This document shows, one piece after another, positions 23,759 to 30,487 of a stretch of DNA of 48,515 nucleotides (positions within the stretch are counted from its first letter, which is position 1; every line of letters begins with the position of its first letter). Position numbers and translations under genes: made by a program. The DNA lies in NCBI GenBank assembly GCA_028290305.1, contig JAQGKC010000495.1, positions 1 to 48,515 on the forward strand, in the 5' to 3' direction. The notes beneath the pieces were generated by a model, which had not been told where the DNA came from, searched no databases, and saw only the letters and a program-made list of their open reading frames with translations. The stretch is from Bradyrhizobium sp. Lineage in GTDB: Bacteria; Pseudomonadota; Alphaproteobacteria; Rhizobiales; Xanthobacteraceae.

Positions 23759-25576
23759 TTACTCGCAATATTGTTTTCCATTGAAGGAGAAGCACTTCGC
23801 GCCTCCTCTGCTGACAGGTGCCGGGGACGGGCGTGCGCCCGGCTCCTGACGAGAAACAGTTTTCCGTTTTTCCGGAGGATCGGGTTGCTTTCGGCACTTG
23901 CCATCAGAATCAAGCGCAAAGTTGCTCTCGCAGGTGATCTGGACGCAGCGATCTCCGGCAACCTTCTGTCCCTTGCCGCAAATGAGCGGGCAGACACGTT
24001 CGGTCTTGGTGCGCACGGCATCAAGCGCGTCGAGACTGGCCACCTTCACATCGAATCTGGTGCCGGCGCTCTTGTTGAATCCATCGAGTGCCTTTTGTGA
24101 CCCGTCGTTCCAGCTACCATCCGCGGCGCCTGGGTCACAGCCGACCCGCTTGAGATGAGCCTGGAGCAGACGCGCAATATCCGCAGGATCCATCGCAGGC
24201 ACGGTGACCGGTGCGACCGGGGGCGGGGGCTGGTTCGCCGGGGCAGTCAGGGCCGCGACCTTCGCCTCTTGCTCGGCTGCTCGCCTGGCCTGGTTTTCTG
24301 CTTCGCGTTTTGCCGCGTCGACCTGTTTTTGCGCATCAGCGACGGCCTGTTTCTTCGCCTGTTCGACCTGGTTGGCCGCGTCCTCGGCTTGTTTGCGCGC
24401 CTCGGCAAGTTGGCGCTTGGCCTCATCAAGATCACGCTTGGCCTGCTCGGCTATCTTTTGGCGTTCCTGCTCGAAGTCACGCTTGGCCTGCTCGGACATC
24501 TGCTTCTTGGCCTGCTCGGTTTGGCGCGCCGCCTGCTCTTCCAGCTGCCGCCTGAAATCATCGGCTTTTTGCCTCGCCTGTTCTTCAGCTTGATTTCTGG
24601 TCTGTTCGGCCTTCTCGCTGGCCTTTTCCGCAGCGTCCAACTTGTCCAGGGCTGCATGCGCCAAATTGGCGTAAATCCCGCTGCCGTGCGCAACGAGAAA
24701 TGACCCCCATGCCTCTTTGGTGCCGATTTGCGCCGCGTATTCGTAATCGCGACGCGCTTCTGCATTTGGATCAATGGGGGGCGCGATCTGCGGCACCAGC
24801 GCGACCGTGTCGCCGCCCAACGAGCCGTAGACGAAAGGCTCTTGCCGGCTGCCGGTGGTCTTTAACACGTCATCCCGAACCCGACCGAAGGCCAGGCGCA
24901 GGTCCAGTCCGGGTGTGGCGATGTGTTTTATCAGTGCGGTCGCGAACGGACTGTTTGCGCCATCGCCATCGCCGGCAACCGCCCCTGCCTTTGCGGCGAA
25001 GGCTATCAACGTATCGGCTGTCGTCGGTTCTATCTTCGCCAGACCGCGCCCCACCGAACGCGTTCCGACGCTGCGTTTCATGGTCTTGGAGAACGGATTG
25101 TCGCGGCAGGCATCCAAAATGACGAGACGCAGTTTTTTTGCGGGGTTTAGCGCCTGCAGGACCCGATCCAGTGAAACCGTCTCATCCTCGACATCGAAGT
25201 CGCTGACGAGCTTGGCATCGGCCGGAATAAGATAGTTAGCGCCATCCACCTCAATGCCGTGACCGGCATAGTATACGACAGCCATGTCGGCATCGCCCGC
25301 GATGGCCGCAAACCCACGCACGGCACTCCGCATATCGGACACGCCCAGATCCCGTTTCAACTCAACGATATCGAAGCCCGCCTTTTTGAAGACTTCGCTC
25401 ATGGCTCCGGCGTCGTTGTCGGGATTCGTCAGTTGCGGAACATTTTGATAGTTGGAAATCCCAAGAACCAACGCGACACGCTTGCCCGCCTGCGCAAACG
25501 TCGTCGTGGTCATTGTCATGGAAATGGCGAGAGCGAGACAAATGGTAAAACGGCGCAGTAAAAACAGCTGATGCAT
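23759..25576 (-). CDS. Secreted caspase-like (peptidase C14) protein with coiled coil and Cys-rich tail
   Basis: 605 residues. Signal peptide 1-28 (ALAISMTMTTTTFAQA), then a caspase/metacaspase domain with LVLGISNYQNVPQLTNPDNDA (about 36-56), catalytic His 106 in YYAGHG and Cys 157 in LDACRDNPF. Residues about 315-445 are a long Ala/Glu/Gln/Lys coiled coil. A peptidoglycan-binding-like helical segment (IARLLQAHLKRVGCDPGAADGSWND, about 470) follows, then a Cys-rich stretch (VCPLICGKGQKVAGDRCVQITC) and a final KCFSFNGKQYCE. Family members cleave after Arg or Lys and are autoprocessed. A periplasmic or envelope location is inferred. The promoter side carries 15-bp tandem repeats. It is convergent with two secreted-protein genes, one of which shares the terminal motif. 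Confidence 0.85.
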   Translation of the reverse strand: MHQLFLLRRFTICLALAISMTMTTTTFAQAGKRVALVLGISNYQNVPQLTNPDNDAGAMSEVFKKAGFDIVELKRDLGVSDMRSAVRGFAAIAGDADMAVVYYAGHGIEVDGANYLIPADAKLVSDFDVEDETVSLDRVLQALNPAKKLRLVILDACRDNPFSKTMKRSVGTRSVGRGLAKIEPTTADTLIAFAAKAGAVAGDGDGANSPFATALIKHIATPGLDLRLAFGRVRDDVLKTTGSRQEPFVYGSLGGDTVALVPQIAPPIDPNAEARRDYEYAAQIGTKEAWGSFLVAHGSGIYANLAHAALDKLDAAEKASEKAEQTRNQAEEQARQKADDFRRQLEEQAARQTEQAKKQMSEQAKRDFEQERQKIAEQAKRDLDEAKRQLAEARKQAEDAANQVEQAKKQAVADAQKQVDAAKREAENQARRAAEQEAKVAALTAPANQPPPPVAPVTVPAMDPADIARLLQAHLKRVGCDPGAADGSWNDGSQKALDGFNKSAGTRFDVKVASLDALDAVRTKTERVCPLICGKGQKVAGDRCVQITCESNFALDSDGKCRKQPDPPEKRKTVSRQEPGARPSPAPVSRGGAKCFSFNGKQYCE

Positions 25577-25590
25577 CTTTTATCTCTGGC

Positions 25591-25660
25591 AAGACACTTG
25601 TTAGAAAGACACTTGTTAGAAAGACACTTGTTAGAAAGGCACTTGTTAGAAAGGCACTTG
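25591..25660. repeat. 15-bp tandem repeat upstream of the caspase-like gene
   Basis: AAGACACTTGTTAGA occurs four times in a row (25591-25605, 25606-25620, 25621-25635 and 25636-25650, the last with one A-to-G change), followed by a partial copy to 25660. It lies only 15 bases upstream of the caspase start codon, inside the likely 5' untranslated region. Copy-number changes could alter expression. Confidence 0.9.
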
Positions 25661-25909
25661 GCTTAAAATATCTATCCGATCAATTGCATAACCGTCTTTC
25701 GATCAAGCCCAATCGCCAAAAAATCATAAGGAAAACTTATAATCAAGGGCGATCCGAGGGATGGGACAAACGGCGGTTGCGACGGTTCTTCTCACATATG
25801 GGCTGACGGCTGTGTATGACGAAAGTCACAATCGACGTTTTCGGACGGGCCGACCAGTCTCACAATCTCTCTCGCCACGGAGACGTTTTGAAGCGGATCG
25901 CCCGGAGGT
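25661..25909. other. Upstream region of the caspase-like gene
   Basis: An AT-rich stretch near 25660-25745 is the likely promoter of the caspase-like gene; the remainder shows no gene, RNA or strong hairpin. The stop codon of the hydrolase bounds it on the right. Confidence 0.4.
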
Positions 25910-26599
25910 CTAGCACGCGGCTTCGACCGCATCGATCCACGCCGCGAACGCATCCAGAATTTCGCTCATGACCTCGCGGTCGTTCCGTCCCGAACGCGCC
26001 AGCACATGGAAGGAATGATCGGCTCCTTCTGCAAGATGCAGTGAAGCCGATGGCCCAAGGCTGGCGACGACAGGTTCGAGCAGCCTCAACTCTGCAAGGT
26101 TGTCGCGAGTGCCCTGTACAAAGAGCATCGGGATATCGATACCGGCCAGATGCTTGGCCCGATCGCTGGACGGCTTGCCCGCCGGATGCAGCGGAAAGCC
26201 CAGGAACGCCAATCCATCGACGCCGGCCAATGGCGCCATGGCCTGAGCCTGCGACGTCATGCGGCCGCCGAACGATTTGCCACCCGCGATCAGGCACAGC
26301 CCGGCGCAGCACCGCCCGGCTTCCGCCACCGCGGCGCGCACAGCGGCTTGCGCGATCGCCGGCGGGTCGGGCCGCTTGCTCCCTTTTTCCATATACGGAA
26401 ACTGATAGCGCAATGTCGCAACGCCGCGCTCGCCAAGGCCGGCGGCAACCGTCTCCATGAACGGATGGGTCATCCCGGCGCCGGCACCATGGGCAAAGAC
26501 AAAACAGGCGCGCGCCCGCGGCGGCCTGATGAGGAGAGCGGACACCGAGGCCGCCTTCTCGATCTCGATGTCAAGCTTTTGCGCGCTGGCGGTTTTCAT
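25910..26599 (-). CDS. Alpha/beta hydrolase, KANL3/Tex30-like family
   Basis: 229 residues, no signal peptide. FVFAHGAGAGMTHPFM (about 33-48) holds the oxyanion-hole HGAG; LIAGGKSFGGRMTSQ (about 103-117) is the nucleophile elbow with serine in GKSFGG; the acid is in LFVQGTRDNLAEL (about 159-171) and the base in EGADHSFHV (about 190-198). This complete triad fits the small predicted dienelactone-hydrolase-like KANL3/Tex30 group, whose bacterial substrate is unknown. The gene lies 31 bases beyond the 3' end of tRNA-Arg on the same strand. A degenerate copy of its last 26 codons is found at 22450-22533. Confidence 0.8.
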   Translation of the reverse strand: MKTASAQKLDIEIEKAASVSALLIRPPRARACFVFAHGAGAGMTHPFMETVAAGLGERGVATLRYQFPYMEKGSKRPDPPAIAQAAVRAAVAEAGRCCAGLCLIAGGKSFGGRMTSQAQAMAPLAGVDGLAFLGFPLHPAGKPSSDRAKHLAGIDIPMLFVQGTRDNLAELRLLEPVVASLGPSASLHLAEGADHSFHVLARSGRNDREVMSEILDAFAAWIDAVEAAC

Positions 26600-26605
26600 C
26601 TGATC

Positions 26606-26627
26606 TGAAACCCAACGAACATTGGGC
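26606..26627 (-). terminator. Weak hairpin terminator after tRNA-Arg
   Basis: On the minus strand CCCAA-TGTTCG-TTGGG (arms 26609-26613 and 26620-26624) is followed by TTTC just past the tRNA 3' end. The stem is short and the T-run minimal, so only partial termination is likely. Confidence 0.35.
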
Positions 26628-26630
26628 TAA

Positions 26631-26707
26631 ATTGGCGATCCCGGCATGACTCGAACATGCGACCTACGGTTTAGGAAACCGTCGCTCTATCCGGCTGAGC
26701 TACGGGA
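26631..26707 (-). tRNA. tRNA-Arg (anticodon CCU)
   Basis: A full cloverleaf on the minus strand. The acceptor stem GGTCCCG pairs with CGGGATC (one G-T pair), the D arm has AGCTCAGCCGGATAGAGC, the anticodon stem is ACGGT/ACCGT around loop TTCCTAA, and the T loop is GTTCGAGTC. The anticodon CCT reads AGG codons. The CCA end is encoded (26633-26631). Such tRNA genes are common integration sites, but no integrase or att duplicate is visible here. Confidence 0.95.
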
Positions 26708-26836
26708 CCGAAGAACCCGCGGTAAGAGGCGGGTGCTTGGAAGCTAAATACCAGAGCGGCCGCATCATCGCCAGCCCGGGAAATGGCCGGGAACAGAAAT
26801 GCGTCCCGGCCCCGCAAAATTCACGCGTGGCTCCCT

Positions 26837-27760
26837 TCATTTCACCCGATGCAAGCGACCGTCGCGCTTTCGCCATTTCTCGATAAACTTGAGAAACACC
26901 AGAAGCGGCATAGGGATCTGACGACGGCTGGGATAATAGAGGAAAATACCAGGCAGCGTGCTGCTCCAGCCTTCCAGCAACGTTACCAGCCGGCCCTCCG
27001 CAAGGTACGGTGCAGCCAGCGGCTCCGCGAGATAGGAAATGCCGACTCCATCGAGAGTTGCGCTCAGCACCAGCTCGGGATCATTGACGGTAAACGAACC
27101 TTCGACGGTGATCTCGGTATGCTGCCGGCCCTTGATAAAGACCCAGGGCTGTATCGAGCCATCCCAGGGTACGCGGTATCGGATGCAATTATGGGCATGG
27201 AGATCCCTGGGAAGAGACGGTGTCGGATGGCGCGCCATATAGTCTGGAGCGGCGACAGCAAGCAGCCTGAATTCATCCAGGAGGCGTAAGATCGTCATGT
27301 CGCGCTCGACTCGATGACCGACCCGAATGCCGGCATCGAATCGGTCGCCGACAATGTCGCTATGCGTGTCATCGACAGCTACTTCAAGGCGAATGGCGGG
27401 GTATTCCGCAAGAAACGGCTGGATGATCGGCGCAAGCACTCTCGTGGCGGCTGGCCGCGAGGCTGCCAAGCGTAACGTTCCGATCGGTTTGTCGCGAAAC
27501 AGATTGACACTCTCGAGGGCCTGATCGATGCCCGCGATGATCGGCTGTATTTCGACGAGAAGCCGGTCCCCGGCCTCCGTAAGCGCGACACTGCGCGTGG
27601 TGCGGTTGAACAGCCTGACTCCGAGCCGCTCTTCGAGCGACCGGATGGTCTGGCTCATCGTCGGCAGGGCGATCCCAACCTGAACCGCCGCTTTCGTGAA
27701 GCTGAGATGTTCCGCGACAGCCACAAAGGCGGTCAGTTCGGCGAGCTGGACGGGAGCCAT
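26837..27760 (-). CDS. LysR-family transcriptional regulator
   Basis: 307 residues. The N-terminal winged helix ELTAFVAVAEHLSFTKAAVQVGIALPTMSQTIRSLEERLGVRLFNRTTRSVALTEAG occupies about residues 7-63. The C-terminal part is the two-lobed effector domain (GTLRLAASRPAATRVL about 91; GDRFDAGIRVGHRVERDMTILRLLDE about 140). The DTHSDIVGDRFDAGIRVG pattern is that of the CrgA/DmlR-like group. It is divergent from a DUF3551 gene; the 127-base gap between them should contain its binding site, although no clear T-N11-A palindrome stands out. The target and ligand are unknown. Confidence 0.9.
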   Translation of the reverse strand: MAPVQLAELTAFVAVAEHLSFTKAAVQVGIALPTMSQTIRSLEERLGVRLFNRTTRSVALTEAGDRLLVEIQPIIAGIDQALESVNLFRDKPIGTLRLAASRPAATRVLAPIIQPFLAEYPAIRLEVAVDDTHSDIVGDRFDAGIRVGHRVERDMTILRLLDEFRLLAVAAPDYMARHPTPSLPRDLHAHNCIRYRVPWDGSIQPWVFIKGRQHTEITVEGSFTVNDPELVLSATLDGVGISYLAEPLAAPYLAEGRLVTLLEGWSSTLPGIFLYYPSRRQIPMPLLVFLKFIEKWRKRDGRLHRVK

Positions 27761-27887
27761 TCTTTGTTAAATCCAAATAACCTCTTTCGTTTATTCGTTC
27801 TTATCAAAATGCAGTCCGGTGCTCAAGTGCATTAACGGACGGCAAGGTTCCGTGCGTCCGCCCACTTTTTAAAAAAGGAAAGAAAAA

Positions 27888-28184
27888 ATGAAATCGATCT
27901 CGAAGATGATGACCGCCTCGGCGGCGGCGCTATCCACGCTCGCTTTTGTCGCAATGGCAGCACCCGCCGCCTACGCCGGCGAATATTGCAACACCAACAC
28001 TTCCGGCATGCGAGGCTGCGGTTATTCGAGCTTGGAGCAATGTCAGGCTTCGACCGCGGGCGTCGGCGGCAACTGCGCGCGTGATCCCTACTACACCAAT
28101 ACCAGCACTGCCTTGGCCTATCAACCAAAGCAGACCCACTCACGAAGCGTGCTTCACCCGGCGAAGCAGCCAGCTGATCACTGA
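27888..28184 (+). CDS. DUF3551-type small secreted protein
   Basis: 98 residues with a clear Sec signal peptide (AAALSTLAFVAMAAPAAYA), then a short mature peptide with four cysteines: EYCNTNTSGMRGCGYSSLEQCQASTAGVGGNC. The Y-C/C-x-Y-x-S-x-x-Q-C-x-A-S/G-x-G-x-C pattern is that of DUF3551 peptides, which are numerous in Bradyrhizobium. AAAAAGGAAAGAAAAA precedes ATG 27888. Probably periplasmic and disulphide-bonded; role unknown. Confidence 0.82.
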   Translation: MKSISKMMTASAAALSTLAFVAMAAPAAYAGEYCNTNTSGMRGCGYSSLEQCQASTAGVGGNCARDPYYTNTSTALAYQPKQTHSRSVLHPAKQPADH

Positions 28185-28293
28185 TCAAGTCGCACCGATA
28201 TTCCCGGCAGCGCGAACTTTGAAACTGACTTTAGAGACGTGCTGCCTGGAAGTCGCAATAAATCAATAAATAACGAAGGGAAGGAGTTCGATC

Positions 28294-28779
28294 ATGACGC
28301 AGCGAAGTGATGGTCGATCTGGCAATCGCTCCTCCACAAGCAGGGTTGCTCACGTCATCGAGCGGGCTGGTCTCGCTATAGCCGGAGCGCTATGCGGACT
28401 GTTCGTTGCGGCGCTGTTGGCAAAGGCCGACATAGGCGTGCTCAGTCCTGTGGATCTCGCTTTGGCCATGATCCTTTATGGCGTCATTGGTTTTTATGTG
28501 GGGATCGATATTCCCAAATGTCCTTCCAGTCCATCCTGGGGTGAGCTTTCGAACATCGGGTTCGGTCCGAACGTCGACCTTGCTGAATTGCTCAGCGCCG
28601 TCGGCGTATTCCTTTCAACCGCGACGGCATTGGTTTCGGTCTATGTCGTGGTGTTTGACGACGTTCTGCCCGCCATTGGGGTCGTCGTTGTCGGTAGCCT
28701 ATGGCTGCTGGGGGTGGCGATGCAAATCGTCGCAGGTGTTATCGCGCGCACGCGCAAACATGATTACGGCCTTGGATAA
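28294..28779 (+). CDS. Membrane protein of unknown function
   Basis: 161 residues with a polar N-terminus and four predicted membrane helices: AGLAIAGALCGLFVAALLA (about 25-43), VDLALAMILYGVIGFYVGI (about 53-71), LLSAVGVFLSTATALVSVYVVVF (about 99-121) and IGVVVVGSLWLLGVAMQIVAGVI (about 128-150). The GIDIPKCPSSPSWGEL loop between helices 2 and 3 is distinctive. AAGGAAGGAG precedes ATG 28294. No family recognised. Confidence 0.7.
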   Translation: MTQRSDGRSGNRSSTSRVAHVIERAGLAIAGALCGLFVAALLAKADIGVLSPVDLALAMILYGVIGFYVGIDIPKCPSSPSWGELSNIGFGPNVDLAELLSAVGVFLSTATALVSVYVVVFDDVLPAIGVVVVGSLWLLGVAMQIVAGVIARTRKHDYGLG

Positions 28780-29080
28780 CGGCGCAGCCGCCATACCGTC
28801 ATATCGCATTGAGCGTGACAGGCCATCGCGCATTATCGCCTGATCTTAGATGGTCTATGACACCGTGACCCGGGAAACGCCCCGCCATTGTCATCACGAC
28901 GGCGAGTGGCGTCAGTGTCAGTGCTGCTGTCGTATTCGATACACAACGAGTCGCGCACGCACCTGAGAGCACAGGCGGGCGCTTTCCAATCATTTAAAAA
29001 AGACCTAGTCTATTTATTCTGGCGGAATTCAAAACTCGATTGGAGCAAATTTAATATTAAATGATGTAGAGGGCATTCAA
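28780..29080. other. Intergenic region before the patatin-like gene
   Basis: The first 200 bases show no defensible gene; a 64-codon minus-strand frame (28799-28993) lacks a ribosome site and features. The last 90 bases are AT-rich (AATCATTTAAAAAAG, TTTATTC, AAATTTAATATTAAATGATG) and are the likely promoter and leader of the patatin-like gene. Confidence 0.45.
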
Positions 29081-30370
29081 ATGACGGAACAAAAACCAGT
29101 CAAAAGAGCAATTACGCTCGGCGGCGGTGGACCGGCAGCAGGACTGCATATCGGCGTTCTGGAAGCTCTTCAGTCCCATCGCGGCATAACGTTTGACGTG
29201 TGGTCACTATCCTGTATCGGTGCATGGGTCGGGATAGTTTATAATCAATGGGACGACAAGAAAGTTAGAAATAAAGCCGAACGAACGTATCAGTTCTTCA
29301 AGGAAGGCGTGTTTCGGGACGACGAAGGTTATAAGCGCTTTCCCATCAACAAGGTATTCGGAACGGATTGGCGCAGCAACATCGACGCCTTCAATGACTT
29401 CGTTACCGAGCCTGATAACTACAAAGATTTCCGATGGCAGCCGTACAGAATGATGGATTCCTTCCAGGAATCCATGGCGATTTTGTGCGATCACATACCT
29501 GGCCGCGGCGAGAAGTTCCGGAAATTGGACGAAGGAGACGTCAATGGATGGATCCTCAATCAGGTTATGGCGCCTAATCCCTTTGTCCGTTTTCTCACGT
29601 CGATGATGTATCTGTCCGATGTCAAGGGTCTGTCCAGGATCAATTATCCGAATAGCGAGTTTATGAAAGAAATAGATTTCGAATACCTGTTCGAGAACAA
29701 GGAAGGCGAAACGAAGCCATCCATCTTTCATAACGCCTGGAATCTTGACAAGCAGGAACTCGCGCTGTTCTCCAACAAGCCAATGCAAAGCAAATTTTAC
29801 CAGGGGGACATTAACGCAAGCACGTTGTGTGCGTGTTCGGCTTTGCCGTTCGTCGAGGGTACCGTAAAGATCGGGGACGATACCTACTGCGAAGGGGCTT
29901 TGGTCGACACGGTCAACTTCGAGAGCTTGCTTGAGGAGCACCCCGATCTAGATGAAATTTGGGTGAGCCGGATCGTCGATTCGAAGCAAATACGCAAACC
30001 AGAAAACCTTCATGATGCCCTGGCAAATCTCTGCCAGTTGTTTGCGGCGACCGTAGGCGAAGACGATGTCAAGCTGTTCAAATATCATGTCAAGTGTGAC
30101 ACCCCCCGCAAGTGGGCAGGCACGGTCGTCGAGATTCACGTGCCGGGTCACATCGATTTCAACTGGAATCACAGCAACCTGAATGAGGGGCGAAAGCTGG
30201 GGAAAGCCGCCGCGCAACAAGCGATCGGGGCATATCAGGAACATCTCAAGGCGCAGAAAGCTAAACCTCATAAGGGGCCACATTTTATCAATGAGAATCC
30301 CGAAGAAGATCCGAACTGGCAAAGGATGAAAGAGAAATATCTCAGAGATCAAAGCTCCACGGCTAAATAA
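29081..30370 (+). CDS. Divergent patatin-like phospholipase family protein
   Basis: 429 residues. The N-terminus has the patatin glycine loop LGGGGPAAGLHIGVLEAL (about 13-30) and a candidate nucleophile Ser44 in WSLSCIGAWVG, where the usual GxSxG reads SxSxI. Near residue 270 the normal DG[GA] of the catalytic Asp appears as CEGALVD, so the Asp is replaced by Glu. The alignment is anchored by INASTLCACSALPFVEGTVKIGDDTYCEGALVD, which matches the ASxAxPxxFPPVxIxGxxYxDGG stretch. Middle and C-terminal parts are unusual, with the tail rich in charged residues. The altered Ser/Asp dyad raises doubt about lipase activity. Lower GC and AT-rich codons than neighbours suggest transfer. No signal peptide. 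Confidence 0.72.
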   Translation: MTEQKPVKRAITLGGGGPAAGLHIGVLEALQSHRGITFDVWSLSCIGAWVGIVYNQWDDKKVRNKAERTYQFFKEGVFRDDEGYKRFPINKVFGTDWRSNIDAFNDFVTEPDNYKDFRWQPYRMMDSFQESMAILCDHIPGRGEKFRKLDEGDVNGWILNQVMAPNPFVRFLTSMMYLSDVKGLSRINYPNSEFMKEIDFEYLFENKEGETKPSIFHNAWNLDKQELALFSNKPMQSKFYQGDINASTLCACSALPFVEGTVKIGDDTYCEGALVDTVNFESLLEEHPDLDEIWVSRIVDSKQIRKPENLHDALANLCQLFAATVGEDDVKLFKYHVKCDTPRKWAGTVVEIHVPGHIDFNWNHSNLNEGRKLGKAAAQQAIGAYQEHLKAQKAKPHKGPHFINENPEEDPNWQRMKEKYLRDQSSTAK

Positions 30371-30433
30371 GAATCCGGAGTCGAAGCGGCGGAAGCAACG
30401 TCGGGGTACGGCAACGCCGAGGTGAAGAAGGCT

Positions 30434-30460
30434 TAAGCTGAGCTTAGCTTAGCTTAGCTG
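30434..30460. repeat. Short AGCTT tandem repeat
   Basis: AGCTT is repeated three times followed by AGCTG, with a preceding AAGCTGAGCTT. The array lies between the convergent patatin and cyclase genes. It may form a small hairpin; no other function is evident. Confidence 0.6.
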
Positions 30461-30487
30461 GCCCGATTTGGCGTCGCTGTAGTTTAT

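Noticed and set aside
24155..24703. Leu/Gly/Phe-rich plus frame opposite the caspase coiled coil
   Set aside because: The coiled-coil codons of the real gene produce a hydrophobic-looking antisense frame; no start signal.
26631..26707. tRNA-Arg as an integration site of a mobile island
   Set aside because: No integrase and no repeat of the tRNA 3' end is found in the window.
28799..28993. 64-codon minus frame before the patatin-like gene
   Set aside because: No ribosome site, no signal or membrane segment, no family resemblance.
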